Shown here: one piece after another, positions 7,829 to 16,106 of the stretch
Layout of the letters: every line of letters starts with the position of its first letter
How positions within the stretch are numbered: position 1 is the first letter of the stretch
DNA from: Bacteroidia bacterium
GTDB taxonomy: Bacteria > Bacteroidota > Bacteroidia > Palsa-965
DNA: 64,000 bases
Assembly: GCA_025454955.1 (NCBI GenBank)
Contig: JALONL010000026.1
Span: 1 to 64,000 of the forward strand
Direction of reading: 5' to 3'
Made by a program: the position numbers and the translations under genes
The notes under the pieces: generated by a model
Database searches by the model: none
The model's input: only the letters and a program-made list of their open reading frames with translations
What the model was told of the DNA's origin: nothing

Positions 7829-8737
7829 ATGCAGTATGCGGTAGAAACAAACGGATTAACCCACCATTTCGGCCGGGGCGTGCCCATTCCCGACAGGCTG
7901 GATATGCGTGTGCCGGCCGGAAGCATTTACGGGTTTCTGGGCCAGAACGGCGCGGGCAAAACCACGGTGCTGCGCCTGCTGCTGGGTTTGCTTCACATGC
8001 ACAGCGGAAACATACGTGTGCTGGGGCACGATCTGGCGCAGGGGCGTTTGCCCATACTCCGGCATACAGGTGCGCTTATTGAATCGCCGGCGTTTTATGC
8101 GCGGCTTACGGCGGTGGAAAACCTGCGTGTGCTGCAACAATGGCGAGGTGTGCCGCAAAGCCGCATTACCCATGTGCTTGAGCTTACCGGGCTGGCCGAT
8201 ACGGGCAACAAAAAACTTTCGCAGTTTTCGCTGGGCATGAAACAACGGCTTGGCATTGCGGCGGCTTTGCTGCATAGTCCGCAGTTGCTAATTTTAGACG
8301 AGCCCACCAACGGACTCGACCCCGGCGGCATGATTGCCCTGCGCGAACTGCTTTTGCGTTTAAACCGCGAGCAGGGCATTACGCTCATCGTATCAAGTCA
8401 TTTGCTGGGCGAGATTGAAAAATTAGCCACCCACGCCGGTGTGCTGCACCAGGGGCGTTTGCTTTTTCAGGGGCCGGTGAGCGAACTTCAGCAACGCCGC
8501 ATACAACAGGCCACCGCCGAAACCAGCAGCAACGAACAGGCCCTGCGCATAGCCGTAAACGCAGGTTTCGATGCCACATTGCAGGGCGGAATCATTCACA
8601 TTAATTCGTGCAGCCGACAGCAATTGGCTTTGCTTAATGCGCAGTTTCATGCCGCTGGGCTTGAGGTGTATCACCTCTCGGCAGCAGCAGGCGATCTCGA
8701 ATCGGTATTTCTTCAACTCACCCATTCACAAGTATGA
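7829..8737 (+). CDS. ABC transporter ATP-binding protein (antibiotic/lantibiotic exporter type)
   Basis: 302 residues from the ATG at 7829; the longer frame from 7775 adds an unrelated N-terminus. ATPase of an ABC-2 exporter. Walker A GQNGAGKT is at residues 38-45, the signature region is LSQFSLGMKQRL, Walker B is LLILDEPTNGLDP, and the switch His is in SSHLL. A C-terminal 80-residue extension is typical of the BcrA/CcmA-like subfamily. Its end overlaps the permease start by 4 nt (ATGA), so the two are translationally coupled. The operon continues into a LytS/LytTR two-component pair, suggesting export or sensing of an envelope-active compound. Confidence 0.9.
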   Translation: MQYAVETNGLTHHFGRGVPIPDRLDMRVPAGSIYGFLGQNGAGKTTVLRLLLGLLHMHSGNIRVLGHDLAQGRLPILRHTGALIESPAFYARLTAVENLRVLQQWRGVPQSRITHVLELTGLADTGNKKLSQFSLGMKQRLGIAAALLHSPQLLILDEPTNGLDPGGMIALRELLLRLNREQGITLIVSSHLLGEIEKLATHAGVLHQGRLLFQGPVSELQQRRIQQATAETSSNEQALRIAVNAGFDATLQGGIIHINSCSRQQLALLNAQFHAAGLEVYHLSAAAGDLESVFLQLTHSQV

Positions 8738-9510
8738 AACCTTTTTTCATCCGCCTGCTTTTTGCCGAGTGGCTTAAACTGAGCCGCAGTGCGGCCTTGT
8801 GGCTTACGCTGGCCGGTGCGGCAATTATTCCGGTCATAAAAATGATCGAAGCTTTTGTGCGCCCCGAAAACTTTGCACAACACACCGCACACCCCGCATT
8901 CTGGCCTGCGTATTACAATGAATGCTGGCAGTTTATGAGCATGTTTCTGCTTCCGCTCGGCATTATACTCATTGTATGCATGATGTTTCAAACCGAACAC
9001 AGTCACGGCGGCTGGCGACAAATGCACTGGCAGCCTGTGCCGGAGGCCGCACTGTTTCTGGGCAAACTGGGCATGGTGGTTTTGCTTTCCCTTATTTTCT
9101 GGGTGGTGTTTACGGCCGGAATATGGATCAGTGCCATGCTTCCGGCTGCACTCATGGGCGGGGCGGGTTTTCCGCAGGGTAGTTTGTTTACCGGCAGTTA
9201 TTTCGTGCGCAGTGCTTTGCTTATGCTGGCTGCATGGCCGGTAATATCGCTGCAATTTGTGCTGGGCATGATGCTGCGCAATTTTTTGTTGCCCGCTGGC
9301 ATTGGTATTGCGCTGTTTGTGTCGGCGCTCATTGCCATACAATGGCAGTACGGGGCCTTCCTGCCCTACACCTGGCCTGCGCTGGAGTTTATACAGCAAA
9401 AAGTAAATGCGGCAAAGTATTACCACCTGCACTGGCTGCCTTACGCCTACTCGGCTTTGTTTCTGGCCGCAGGCTATGTATGGTATCGTTATCGTGCAAT
9501 TAAAGATTAA
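8734..9510 (+). CDS. ABC-2 type transporter permease
   Basis: 258 residues with six hydrophobic spans, beginning LWLTLAGAAIIPVI near residue 21 and ending LFLAAGYVWY. Partner of the upstream ATPase, with a 4-nt overlap. The layout (short N-terminal amphipathic FAEWLKL, long loop after the first span) fits ABC-2 permeases of the bacitracin/lantibiotic exporter group. The substrate cannot be read from sequence. The histidine kinase starts 12 nt downstream, so one four-gene operon is likely. Confidence 0.85.
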   Translation: MKPFFIRLLFAEWLKLSRSAALWLTLAGAAIIPVIKMIEAFVRPENFAQHTAHPAFWPAYYNECWQFMSMFLLPLGIILIVCMMFQTEHSHGGWRQMHWQPVPEAALFLGKLGMVVLLSLIFWVVFTAGIWISAMLPAALMGGAGFPQGSLFTGSYFVRSALLMLAAWPVISLQFVLGMMLRNFLLPAGIGIALFVSALIAIQWQYGAFLPYTWPALEFIQQKVNAAKYYHLHWLPYAYSALFLAAGYVWYRYRAIKD

Positions 9511-9522
9511 ATTCGGACACTC

Positions 9523-10587
9523 ATGCGCAAAACGGTTGTCATACTTCTGCACGCAGGCTACTGGATTATGTTCCTCTTGCTGCTCACGCTCATGCTGGGC
9601 ATGTTGCTACCTGCCTTTACCGAAATGCGCGAGCCAGGCGAACACGATCTTTCGAAAATTGCACAGCAGTGGTTTACGCTCATGACCGGGATGATGATTG
9701 TACCCGGTGTGCTGAGTTTTTATGTGAACTATTTCTGGGTATTCAACCGCACCGTGAAGCCGCGTAAATGGTGGCTCATGATTGCCGCCAAACTTTGCAT
9801 TGCCATTGTGTGCGGACTTACAGGAATTGGGGTAATGTGGCTGTTGCAGATAGAATTGCTGCACAATCAGGATATCTGGGGGCTGCTGTTTATTATATTT
9901 CTCATTTCGTTTGAGGCGTTCATCAACGGAATTATCGGTTTGGTAATGCGCGGTTTCATTGGCTGGTTTGAGGAAAATAAACGCAACGAGGAACAGCAGC
10001 GGCAGAATACCGAAATGGAACTGGCGCTGATTCGTTCGCAGCTTAATCCGCATTTTCTGTTTAACACCATCAACAACATCGACGTGCTCATAGCCAAAGA
10101 TCCCGTCACGGCTTCGGCCTATCTCAACCGGCTTTCGGGCATTTTGCGTTATTTGCTTTACGAGTCGCCGCAGGCACTTACACCGCTCGATCACGAGTTG
10201 AAGCAATTAGACGATTACATTGCCCTTCAGCGCATCCGTTCGGTAAATCCCGATTTTATCCGTTGCACGGTAAACGGACAAACCGCCGGTCTGCGCATTG
10301 CGCCAATGGTGCTGCTGCCTTTTGTGGAAAATGCGTTTAAGTATGCCACCAACAAAAAGCAAAGCGAAGCCGTAAGCATACAAATTTCCATACACAACGA
10401 AGTGCTCGAATTCCGTTGCAGCAATTATTTCGACGCCTCACACACCGGCGAAAGCAGCGGCGGGCTGGGCAACAAACTCATACACCGCCGTCTCGAACTC
10501 CTTTACCCCGGCACGCACCAACTACGCATTACGCCCGAAAGCGGGCACTATGTGGTACATTTAACCCTCACACTGAGCCGCGCATGA
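9523..10587 (+). CDS. Sensor histidine kinase, LytS/YehU (His_kinase) family
   Basis: 354 residues. Four transmembrane spans lie within residues 5-30, 51-74, 83-108 and 118-142. A short coiled stretch leads to the phosphoacceptor motif RSQLNPHFLFNTINN with His177. The ATPase-like C-terminal part shows LLPFVENAFKYA (N box) and GGLGNKLIHRRL (G box). Such kinases pair with LytTR regulators; the next gene is one and overlaps the stop by 4 nt. The very short periplasmic loops suggest intramembrane sensing, possibly through the linked ABC transporter. Confidence 0.9.
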   Translation: MRKTVVILLHAGYWIMFLLLLTLMLGMLLPAFTEMREPGEHDLSKIAQQWFTLMTGMMIVPGVLSFYVNYFWVFNRTVKPRKWWLMIAAKLCIAIVCGLTGIGVMWLLQIELLHNQDIWGLLFIIFLISFEAFINGIIGLVMRGFIGWFEENKRNEEQQRQNTEMELALIRSQLNPHFLFNTINNIDVLIAKDPVTASAYLNRLSGILRYLLYESPQALTPLDHELKQLDDYIALQRIRSVNPDFIRCTVNGQTAGLRIAPMVLLPFVENAFKYATNKKQSEAVSIQISIHNEVLEFRCSNYFDASHTGESSGGLGNKLIHRRLELLYPGTHQLRITPESGHYVVHLTLTLSRA

Positions 10588-11264
10588 AATGTATAATTGT
10601 GGAAGACGAGCCTCTGGCGCTTGAACGCACAAAAGAATATGTGCAAAAACTCCCGTGGCTGCAACTCACCGCCGCGTTCGACAATAGCTTAGATGCGCTC
10701 GAATACCTGCGCGGACACAGTGTCGATCTGTTGTTCCTCGATATACAGATGGACGAGCTCACCGGCATTCAGTTGCTCGAATCGGTGGACATTCAGGCGC
10801 AGGTAATTATCACCAGTGCATACAGCGAATACGCGCTCAAAGGCTACGAGCTGCGTGTGACTGATTACCTGCTCAAGCCGTTCACCTTTGCGCGTTTCGT
10901 GCAGGCCACCGAGCGCGCCCGCGAAAACGCCACACGCCAGAGCGCACCCGAAAAGCAGTTCATCTTTGTAAAGACCGAATACCGTCTCGAAAAAATAATG
11001 CTCGACGAACTGCTTTACATCGAAGGCATGCGCGATTACCGGCGCATACACACCACACGCGGCCGCATCATGACGCTGCAAACCTTCGGCGAACTGGAGC
11101 AGGAAATTCCCGCGCACATTGCGCTGCGGGTGCATAAGTCGTACATGGTGGCGCTTGCCCGCATCGACTCGGTAGAGCGCGAACGCATACGTATTGGTGA
11201 GGTGCTGATTCCGGTGTCGGATACTTACCGCGAGGCGTTTTGGGGGGCAATTGGGGGGAAGTAA
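10584..11264 (+). CDS. LytTR-family response regulator
   Basis: 226 residues from the ATG at 10584, which overlaps the kinase stop. The receiver domain has the acidic pocket EDE (residues 7-9), the phosphoacceptor Asp53 in LLFLDIQMDELTG, and Lys in YLLKPF. The C-terminal LytTR DNA-binding domain runs from about residue 128, with KTEYRLEKIMLDELLYIEG and LRVHKSYMVAL. It is likely to control its own operon or envelope genes. It is the last gene of the four-gene unit. The identity is secure; the target is unknown. Confidence 0.92.
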   Translation: MKCIIVEDEPLALERTKEYVQKLPWLQLTAAFDNSLDALEYLRGHSVDLLFLDIQMDELTGIQLLESVDIQAQVIITSAYSEYALKGYELRVTDYLLKPFTFARFVQATERARENATRQSAPEKQFIFVKTEYRLEKIMLDELLYIEGMRDYRRIHTTRGRIMTLQTFGELEQEIPAHIALRVHKSYMVALARIDSVERERIRIGEVLIPVSDTYREAFWGAIGGK

Positions 11265-11371
11265 TTCGCTGCCGGGTTCAACCATTCATAATAAAAAAAC
11301 AAGACCGGCATTGCGGGTAAAAGCCGTGTGCCCAGCTCTTTCGTGCCTTTTATTCATCAAAAAAATTTAAA

Positions 11372-11881
11372 ATGAACTTCCTTATCCGCTTCAGTCTCAC
11401 CGCCCTGCTCGTAACCTGGGCCCTGCTTCCTTACTTCGAAAACTCACACCACAAAAACGTGCCCGGCGAAATTCTGCAAATTGGCATGGTGTGGAGTATC
11501 CTCATTGTGGCTGCATTTTTTGTCATGGTAGCCTTCTACTGCCGTACCCTTCAAAAATGCCTGAGTCTCATTAAACCCGAAAACCGGAAGGCCAGTCCGA
11601 AATCGGTGTGGTATATGTTTGCCCTGCCGTTCAATTTCGTAGAAGATTTTTTTATTGTGATTCATCTGGCCCATTCGCTGGAAGAAGAAAAAAAGACCAA
11701 TGGTGCGTTGAAAGAGGTGAATGATTTTGGACTGGTTTCGGGTATTGGCTGGTGTGTGGCGCAGGTGTTATCGTTTGTGCCGGGTGTGGTGGGGCAAATT
11801 GCCGGATTGCTGGGCATGGTGCTGGTGGTGTATCATTGGGTGATTATTCTCAGAATAAACAGGCGGTTAAGGATAAATTGA
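11372..11881 (+). CDS. Putative four-span membrane protein
   Basis: 169 residues with hydrophobic segments at 5-20, 36-60, 118-138 and 140-160 and a charged middle (HSLEEEKKTNGALKEVND). No family recognised. The last 25 codons (GMVLVVYHWVIILRIN) are duplicated in decayed form at 12721-12797, so this gene once had a tandem copy. The function is unknown. Confidence 0.65.
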   Translation: MNFLIRFSLTALLVTWALLPYFENSHHKNVPGEILQIGMVWSILIVAAFFVMVAFYCRTLQKCLSLIKPENRKASPKSVWYMFALPFNFVEDFFIVIHLAHSLEEEKKTNGALKEVNDFGLVSGIGWCVAQVLSFVPGVVGQIAGLLGMVLVVYHWVIILRINRRLRIN

Positions 11882-11979
11882 TCCGGATAATTTTCTCCCT
11901 TATTATTTGGTATTGAACCTTCTCTATGCTATTATTGAGGGTCGAAAGATTTGAATTTCTAAGAGCTTCAATAAAATTT

Positions 11980-12711
11980 ATGACTCCAACAGAAAAGTTG
12001 AAATCAATTTTATCCCGACAATATATTTCAGAAGATGGTGATAACTATCAGGTTGAACTCATGCCGGGGTTAACTGCTCCACAAATCAACGAGTTATCCC
12101 AAAAATGTCCGTCCGGACACATACCTGATGAGATTAAAGAACTTCTGGAATTTACACGAGGATTTGAATTCTCCGGATTAGATGAAGTTACATTTGACGG
12201 TATCGGAGAATTTGGATTTGAAGAATTATTCCCAAACTCCGTGCAACTGGCAGGTGATGGATATGGGAATTTCTGGATTATAGATATTGATAAAAAGGGA
12301 AATTGGGGTAATGTGTATTATGTCTGTCACGATCCCGCGGTTGTGGTTAAACATTCAGAAAATCTAACTCAGTTTATTGAACATATTGACGAGTTTGGGA
12401 AATACGGGGATCAGTCTAATCTGAATATGATTCACGAAAAAGTGATCACGAATATTTGGAATAATGATAATGGGTTTATTGATGTGGAGACAGCAAGAAA
12501 ATCTGACGACTCCACACTCAAAGAATTTTCCCAGACCCTTCCCGACAATTTTTTTGTGGCTGATTTAAGAAACAAGCCTATTCAATCTGGTTTTGCCTGG
12601 GGAAAATTCGGAACAACTGAAGGATTAATCATAAGACACGAAACAGAATTAATATGGGGTATTGAAAAACCTTTGAAAAAGGGGTTTTTATCAAAAATAT
12701 TTGGCAGATAA
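11980..12711 (+). CDS. SMI1/KNR4-like domain protein
   Basis: 243 residues from the ATG at 11980 (MTPTEKLKSI). The first 150 residues follow the SMI1/KNR4 (SUKH) pattern: IPDEIKELLEFTRGFEF, a hydrophobic turn, then GNFWIIDID, WGNVYYVCHDPAVVV and LTQFIEHI. In bacteria, SUKH proteins often serve as immunity proteins of polymorphic toxins, and free-standing copies are also common. No toxin gene is adjacent. Base composition is clearly AT-richer than the flanking genes, which fits acquisition. The gene lies between the membrane-protein gene and its decayed duplicate. Confidence 0.75.
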   Translation: MTPTEKLKSILSRQYISEDGDNYQVELMPGLTAPQINELSQKCPSGHIPDEIKELLEFTRGFEFSGLDEVTFDGIGEFGFEELFPNSVQLAGDGYGNFWIIDIDKKGNWGNVYYVCHDPAVVVKHSENLTQFIEHIDEFGKYGDQSNLNMIHEKVITNIWNNDNGFIDVETARKSDDSTLKEFSQTLPDNFFVADLRNKPIQSGFAWGKFGTTEGLIIRHETELIWGIEKPLKKGFLSKIFGR

Positions 12712-12720
12712 TTTCTGCCT

Positions 12721-12797
12721 GATTGCCGGGCATGGTGCTGGTGGTGTATCATTAGGTGTGTATAGTGAAGTTAAACAAGTTGTTAAGGGGAGTTTGA
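12721..12797 (+). pseudogene. Decayed 3' end of a duplicate of the 11372-11881 membrane protein gene
   Basis: GGCATGGTGCTGGTGGTGTA and the following CATT match the 3' end of the 11372 gene exactly. In translation GMVLVVYH is followed by a TAG replacing the TGG of the intact copy, then a VCIVKLNKLLRGV-like stretch aligning to VIILRINRRLRIN, and TGA. Only the C-terminal 25 codons remain. The SMI1 gene separates the two copies. Confidence 0.7.
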
Positions 12798-12896
12798 CTC
12801 CGAAAAAAAGTCATTGAATTTAATCTTTGTATATTGCCGATGTATTGCACACTACACTAACCTTCATCAGAAATAAATCTTTACAGTACCCCGAAA

Positions 12897-13607
12897 ATGA
12901 GCTTCCTCAAAAACCTTTTCACAGGAAAAAACCAGCCCGACAAAACCAACTCATTTAAGGCCGGCGACATTTTTTATACAAAAAATGATTCGAAATTTTC
13001 ACTCTACAAACTTCTTGTGCATGATGTGGAGTTTGACTGTTACCATGTATTAGTCTATATGCCTGTGGACCGCTTACCAGATACCACACAGGTAAACGGG
13101 CTGAAAGTTATGGTATATCATTCGCCATTTGCCACATCGGCATTCAGTGATGCTGTTTTGCTGGTAAACACCGGTGTAAAATCGAATGACTTAATCGGCT
13201 ACCACGAATATTTGCGTCAGACACAGGCTCCCGAATACTATGTGCCATTGGCCAACAAGTACTATCAAACGGCCTACGAACTTACCAACGAAAAAAAATA
13301 TCACGAAGCCATTGACGAGTATTCAAAAGCAGTAGATCTTTTCCACGCATTTTATGAAGCGATAGACAACCGCGCATTTTGTAAAATGGATTTGGGGCTT
13401 TGGAATGAGGCCATTGAAGATTTCAAACTCTCGCTGCTGGAGAATCCCGGCACTGTTTTGGCTGAGTTTTCGATTGGCGAATGCTATTTCAAAATGCGCG
13501 ATTATGAAAACGCCAGAAAGCAATTCGAAAAAGCACATCAGATTGATCCTGATGATCCGCTGCCGATAAAATTTCTTGCCAAAGTAAATGAGTTGTTGGG
13601 GCGCTAA
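12897..13607 (+). CDS. Tetratricopeptide repeat protein
   Basis: 236 residues. The N-terminal half (residues 1-110) is a unique beta-rich region beginning MSFLKNLFTGKN. The C-terminal half contains three TPR units: residues about 118-151 (YYQTAYELTNEKKYHEAIDE), 152-185 (AIDNRAFCKMDLGLWNEAIE) and 186-220 (AEFSIGECYFKMRDYENARK). TPRs mediate protein contacts, and no enzyme motif is present. No signal peptide was seen, so it is probably cytoplasmic. The role is unknown. Confidence 0.75.
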   Translation: MSFLKNLFTGKNQPDKTNSFKAGDIFYTKNDSKFSLYKLLVHDVEFDCYHVLVYMPVDRLPDTTQVNGLKVMVYHSPFATSAFSDAVLLVNTGVKSNDLIGYHEYLRQTQAPEYYVPLANKYYQTAYELTNEKKYHEAIDEYSKAVDLFHAFYEAIDNRAFCKMDLGLWNEAIEDFKLSLLENPGTVLAEFSIGECYFKMRDYENARKQFEKAHQIDPDDPLPIKFLAKVNELLGR

Positions 13608-13685
13608 CTTCAATAATCCATCAAGGTTTATTCACCAGATATTCAAGTACAGAATAATAGCGGCGCAGGCAATTATTTATCTCGT

Positions 13686-14021
13686 ATGAAAAAATTCTCG
13701 TTAAAAAAGACCAACGGACACACCCTCGAACAAATACATGCCGAAATTAACGCAGGGGGTAAATTTGTCACTTATGGTTATTGCATTTCTGTTGTAGCTT
13801 TTACTTACCGGCTTATTTCCTCGCCACACTTCATAAAAGCCGGTGAAACCAATTCGAAATACCGATCCAAGTATAATTTGCTTTCGTTAATTTTTGGCTG
13901 GTGGGGATTTCCCTGGGGGCCGATACATACCATAGAAATGGTACGGGTAAATATGAAAACAGGCGGTGTGGATATTACAGATGAAATTATGGAAAAAGAT
14001 AAATTTCCAGCATCAAAATAG
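13686..14021 (+). CDS. Hypothetical protein with one or two hydrophobic segments
   Basis: 111 residues, MKKFSLKKTN start. A moderately hydrophobic segment at about 30-47 (FVTYGYCISVVAFTYRL) and a W/G-rich one at 73-86 (LIFGWWGFPWGPIHTI). No known family recognised. It sits in the AT-richer orphan-gene patch between the TPR and lipoprotein genes, all on the plus strand but with gaps of 80 nt or more. Confidence 0.55.
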   Translation: MKKFSLKKTNGHTLEQIHAEINAGGKFVTYGYCISVVAFTYRLISSPHFIKAGETNSKYRSKYNLLSLIFGWWGFPWGPIHTIEMVRVNMKTGGVDITDEIMEKDKFPASK

Positions 14022-14175
14022 CAACCAGACAGAAGTGCTTGCGCTTGATCTAACCATTGAATACGCCCCGGAAGAACTCATCAGCTAGTATTTTTCTGCC
14101 GGCAGATATTCGCTTTTGTATCGCATTTATTCAATCAGAGACCATAAACATCATTTCTGGTATCTATTTTTGAGT

Positions 14176-14895
14176 ATGCAAAATGGATATTGGGTTTCGA
14201 TAACCCTGGCACTCACCTTTTTCTCCTGCAATTCTCTATATCAGAGAAATAACACTTCTGATAAACAAATTTCCGGTAACCCGCAATATAAATCAGAAAG
14301 TTTAACTCAGGCACTTTCCTATATCAACTCTGGAGATACTATCAAGAGACTGAAAACGGATGATTATCCGGTAACTGAAGATATGATAAACGCCGTGAGA
14401 GTGAATAATTCTGACCGGGTTTTCTTCAAGAATGATTCACTGCAACAATGCCTCATCTTTGATATGTACACCGATGGACATCGGCTGGCGATTTACCATT
14501 TCAATTCTGCCGAAATTCCATATCAGCTAATTGAAATTATTGAACTCTACGATGAGCAAGGAAATCCGATTCCCAACGACAAGAAATTACCTGAATTAAA
14601 CAGATTAATTAAAAAATCTTTTCCCCTGCCTGAATCATACTTCACTTCCCACAAAGGATTAAAAATTGGCTGTTCCAAAGAAAATGCAACCACTATCTAC
14701 GGTTTACCTGATAAAAAATTAATAGAAAATGCTACTGAAAAATATGAATGGGCTTATACAGGCGACATACTGTACGATGGAAAAACAGATTTAAAAGGTA
14801 AACCGCTCGCACTGCATAGTTACGGTCACAAAGTAACCATGTTGTTCAAAAACAATACACTGACCGGGTATATTCTGCACAATGATATTCCCTGA
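14176..14895 (+). CDS. Putative lipoprotein
   Basis: 239 residues from the ATG at 14176 (MQNGYWVSIT). The hydrophobic N-terminus ends in the lipobox LTFFSC, so the mature protein probably starts at Cys17 and is membrane-anchored. The remainder is soluble and mixed alpha/beta, with no motif recognised. An open frame upstream to 14116 lacks a signal-like start and is less likely. Low-GC gene in the orphan patch. Confidence 0.65.
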   Translation: MQNGYWVSITLALTFFSCNSLYQRNNTSDKQISGNPQYKSESLTQALSYINSGDTIKRLKTDDYPVTEDMINAVRVNNSDRVFFKNDSLQQCLIFDMYTDGHRLAIYHFNSAEIPYQLIEIIELYDEQGNPIPNDKKLPELNRLIKKSFPLPESYFTSHKGLKIGCSKENATTIYGLPDKKLIENATEKYEWAYTGDILYDGKTDLKGKPLALHSYGHKVTMLFKNNTLTGYILHNDIP

Positions 14896-14956
14896 AAAGG
14901 TTTCACCAGACAGGTAATCCATGCTTTGTTATTCTCTATCCCTCTAGCTCAGAAAA

Positions 14957-15227
14957 ACCGTTCTCGCTCTCGCTCTCACTCTCGCTCTCATTCTCATTCT
15001 CATTCTCGCTCTCACTCTCACTCTCATTCTCACTCTCATTCTCACTCTCACTCTCATTCTCGCTCTCATTCTCGCTCTGAAAATGCCCTTGGGCGCGATG
15101 CCTCGCGCCCCTACGGGAATTTCTTCGCTCTCATTCTCGGACTCACTCTAATTCTCGCTTTCATTCTCCTTCTCGCTCTCATTCTCACTCTCGCTATCCT
15201 TCTCGCTCTCACTCTCATTCTCACTCT
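14957..15227. repeat. Interrupted hexanucleotide microsatellite (TCTCNC/TCTCAT type)
   Basis: Runs of CTCTCG, CTCTCA and CTCATT hexamers fill 14957-15079 and resume at 15126-15227. Between them lies a palindromic REP-like element (15091-15120). The right block encodes the Ser-Glu-Asn-rich C-terminal tail of the minus-strand hydrolase gene. Beyond its TAG stop (15148-15150) the same frame still reads SESENESEE, so the tail was probably longer before a nonsense change. Six-base units keep the frame when copy number changes. Confidence 0.8.
15091..15120. repeat. REP-like palindromic element, copy 2
   Basis: GGGCGCGA (15091-15098) and TCGCGCCC (15103-15110) form a perfect palindrome around TGCC, followed by CTACGGGAAT. 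CGCGCCCCTACGGGAAT (15104-15120) is identical to 83-99. It splits the hexanucleotide array, as if it had inserted there. Confidence 0.6.
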
Positions 15228-15984
15228 GAGTAACCACCAACCCATCAAACCCAATAAACACATTCCCCGGCAATTCCCCCTGCACTTCCTCATGCAACCC
15301 CATCTGATGCGAAATATGCGTAAAATAAGCCTTCTCCGGCCGTAAATCACGCACCACATCAAGAGCTTCATTAAGCGTAAAATGCGAAATGTGCTTCTCC
15401 CGCCGCAGGGCGTTAAGCACAAGTACCTTGCAGCCGCGTATTTTCCGGCGTTCCTCCTCCTCTATCCGGTTGGCATCGGTGATATACACAAAATCGCCTA
15501 CGCGGAAGCCGAATACCTGAAGCTGGTGGTGAAATACTTCTACCGGCAAAAACTCCACACCCTGCACATCGAAAGGCGCATTGCCAAAACTCACCAGCTC
15601 AATTTGGGGAATGCCGGGATATTTCGGCTCCTCGAAAATGTAGGCAAACTCGCGGCGAATGGCCTGCTGTACGCGGGGCGTGGCATACACGGGCATTACC
15701 ATTTCGTTGAGGAAATTGTAGGCGCGTACTTCGTCGAGGCCGGCCAGATGGTCTTTGTGCTCGTGGGTAAATACCACGGCATCCAACGTGCGCACATCGT
15801 GACGAAGCATTTGCTGGCGAAAATCGGGGCCGGTGTCTATGACTATGGTTTTGCCCTGCGTTTCGAGCAGTATGGAGGTGCGTAAACGCTTATCGCGCGG
15901 GTCGGACGACTGGCAAACGGGACAGGGGCATCCGATAATTGGAACGCCCATGGAAGTGCCGGTGCCGAGGAATGTGATGCGCAA
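15148..15984 (-). CDS. MBL-fold metallo-hydrolase (PhnP-like) with Ser/Glu/Asn-rich tail
   Basis: About 278 residues if started at the TTG at 15984, which gives the family N-terminus RITFLGTGTSMGVP. A frame to 16098 is open but would overlap the promoter of the divergent gene. Family features: CPCPVC Cys cluster, metal ligands in FTHEHKDHLAGLDEVR, later YITDAN and HFTLNEAL with THISHQMG. Relatives cleave cyclic phosphodiesters or act in RNA metabolism; the substrate here is unknown. The normal domain ends near VVTQ, and the last 24 residues (SENESESEKDSE type) are encoded by a hexamer microsatellite. Confidence 0.82.
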   Translation of the reverse strand: MRITFLGTGTSMGVPIIGCPCPVCQSSDPRDKRLRTSILLETQGKTIVIDTGPDFRQQMLRHDVRTLDAVVFTHEHKDHLAGLDEVRAYNFLNEMVMPVYATPRVQQAIRREFAYIFEEPKYPGIPQIELVSFGNAPFDVQGVEFLPVEVFHHQLQVFGFRVGDFVYITDANRIEEEERRKIRGCKVLVLNALRREKHISHFTLNEALDVVRDLRPEKAYFTHISHQMGLHEEVQGELPGNVFIGFDGLVVTQSENESESEKDSESENESEKENESEN

Positions 15985-16106
15985 AATGAAGCCGTGTTTC
16001 GGGTCGAAGCCAAAGTTAAGGGCTTCATTCGTTCGTGCTTCAGTTTGTGTGCATGATAATCGTACATTTAACTCAGCCGGAAATTCATTCACCGGCACAC
16101 CACATT

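Noticed and set aside
14957..15227. CRISPR array
   Set aside because: The repeats are contiguous hexamers without spacers, and no cas genes are present.
14926..15345. Plus-strand frame rich in Ser/Arg/His repeats
   Set aside because: It is the shadow of the hexanucleotide array, overlaps the hydrolase tail and has no conserved content.
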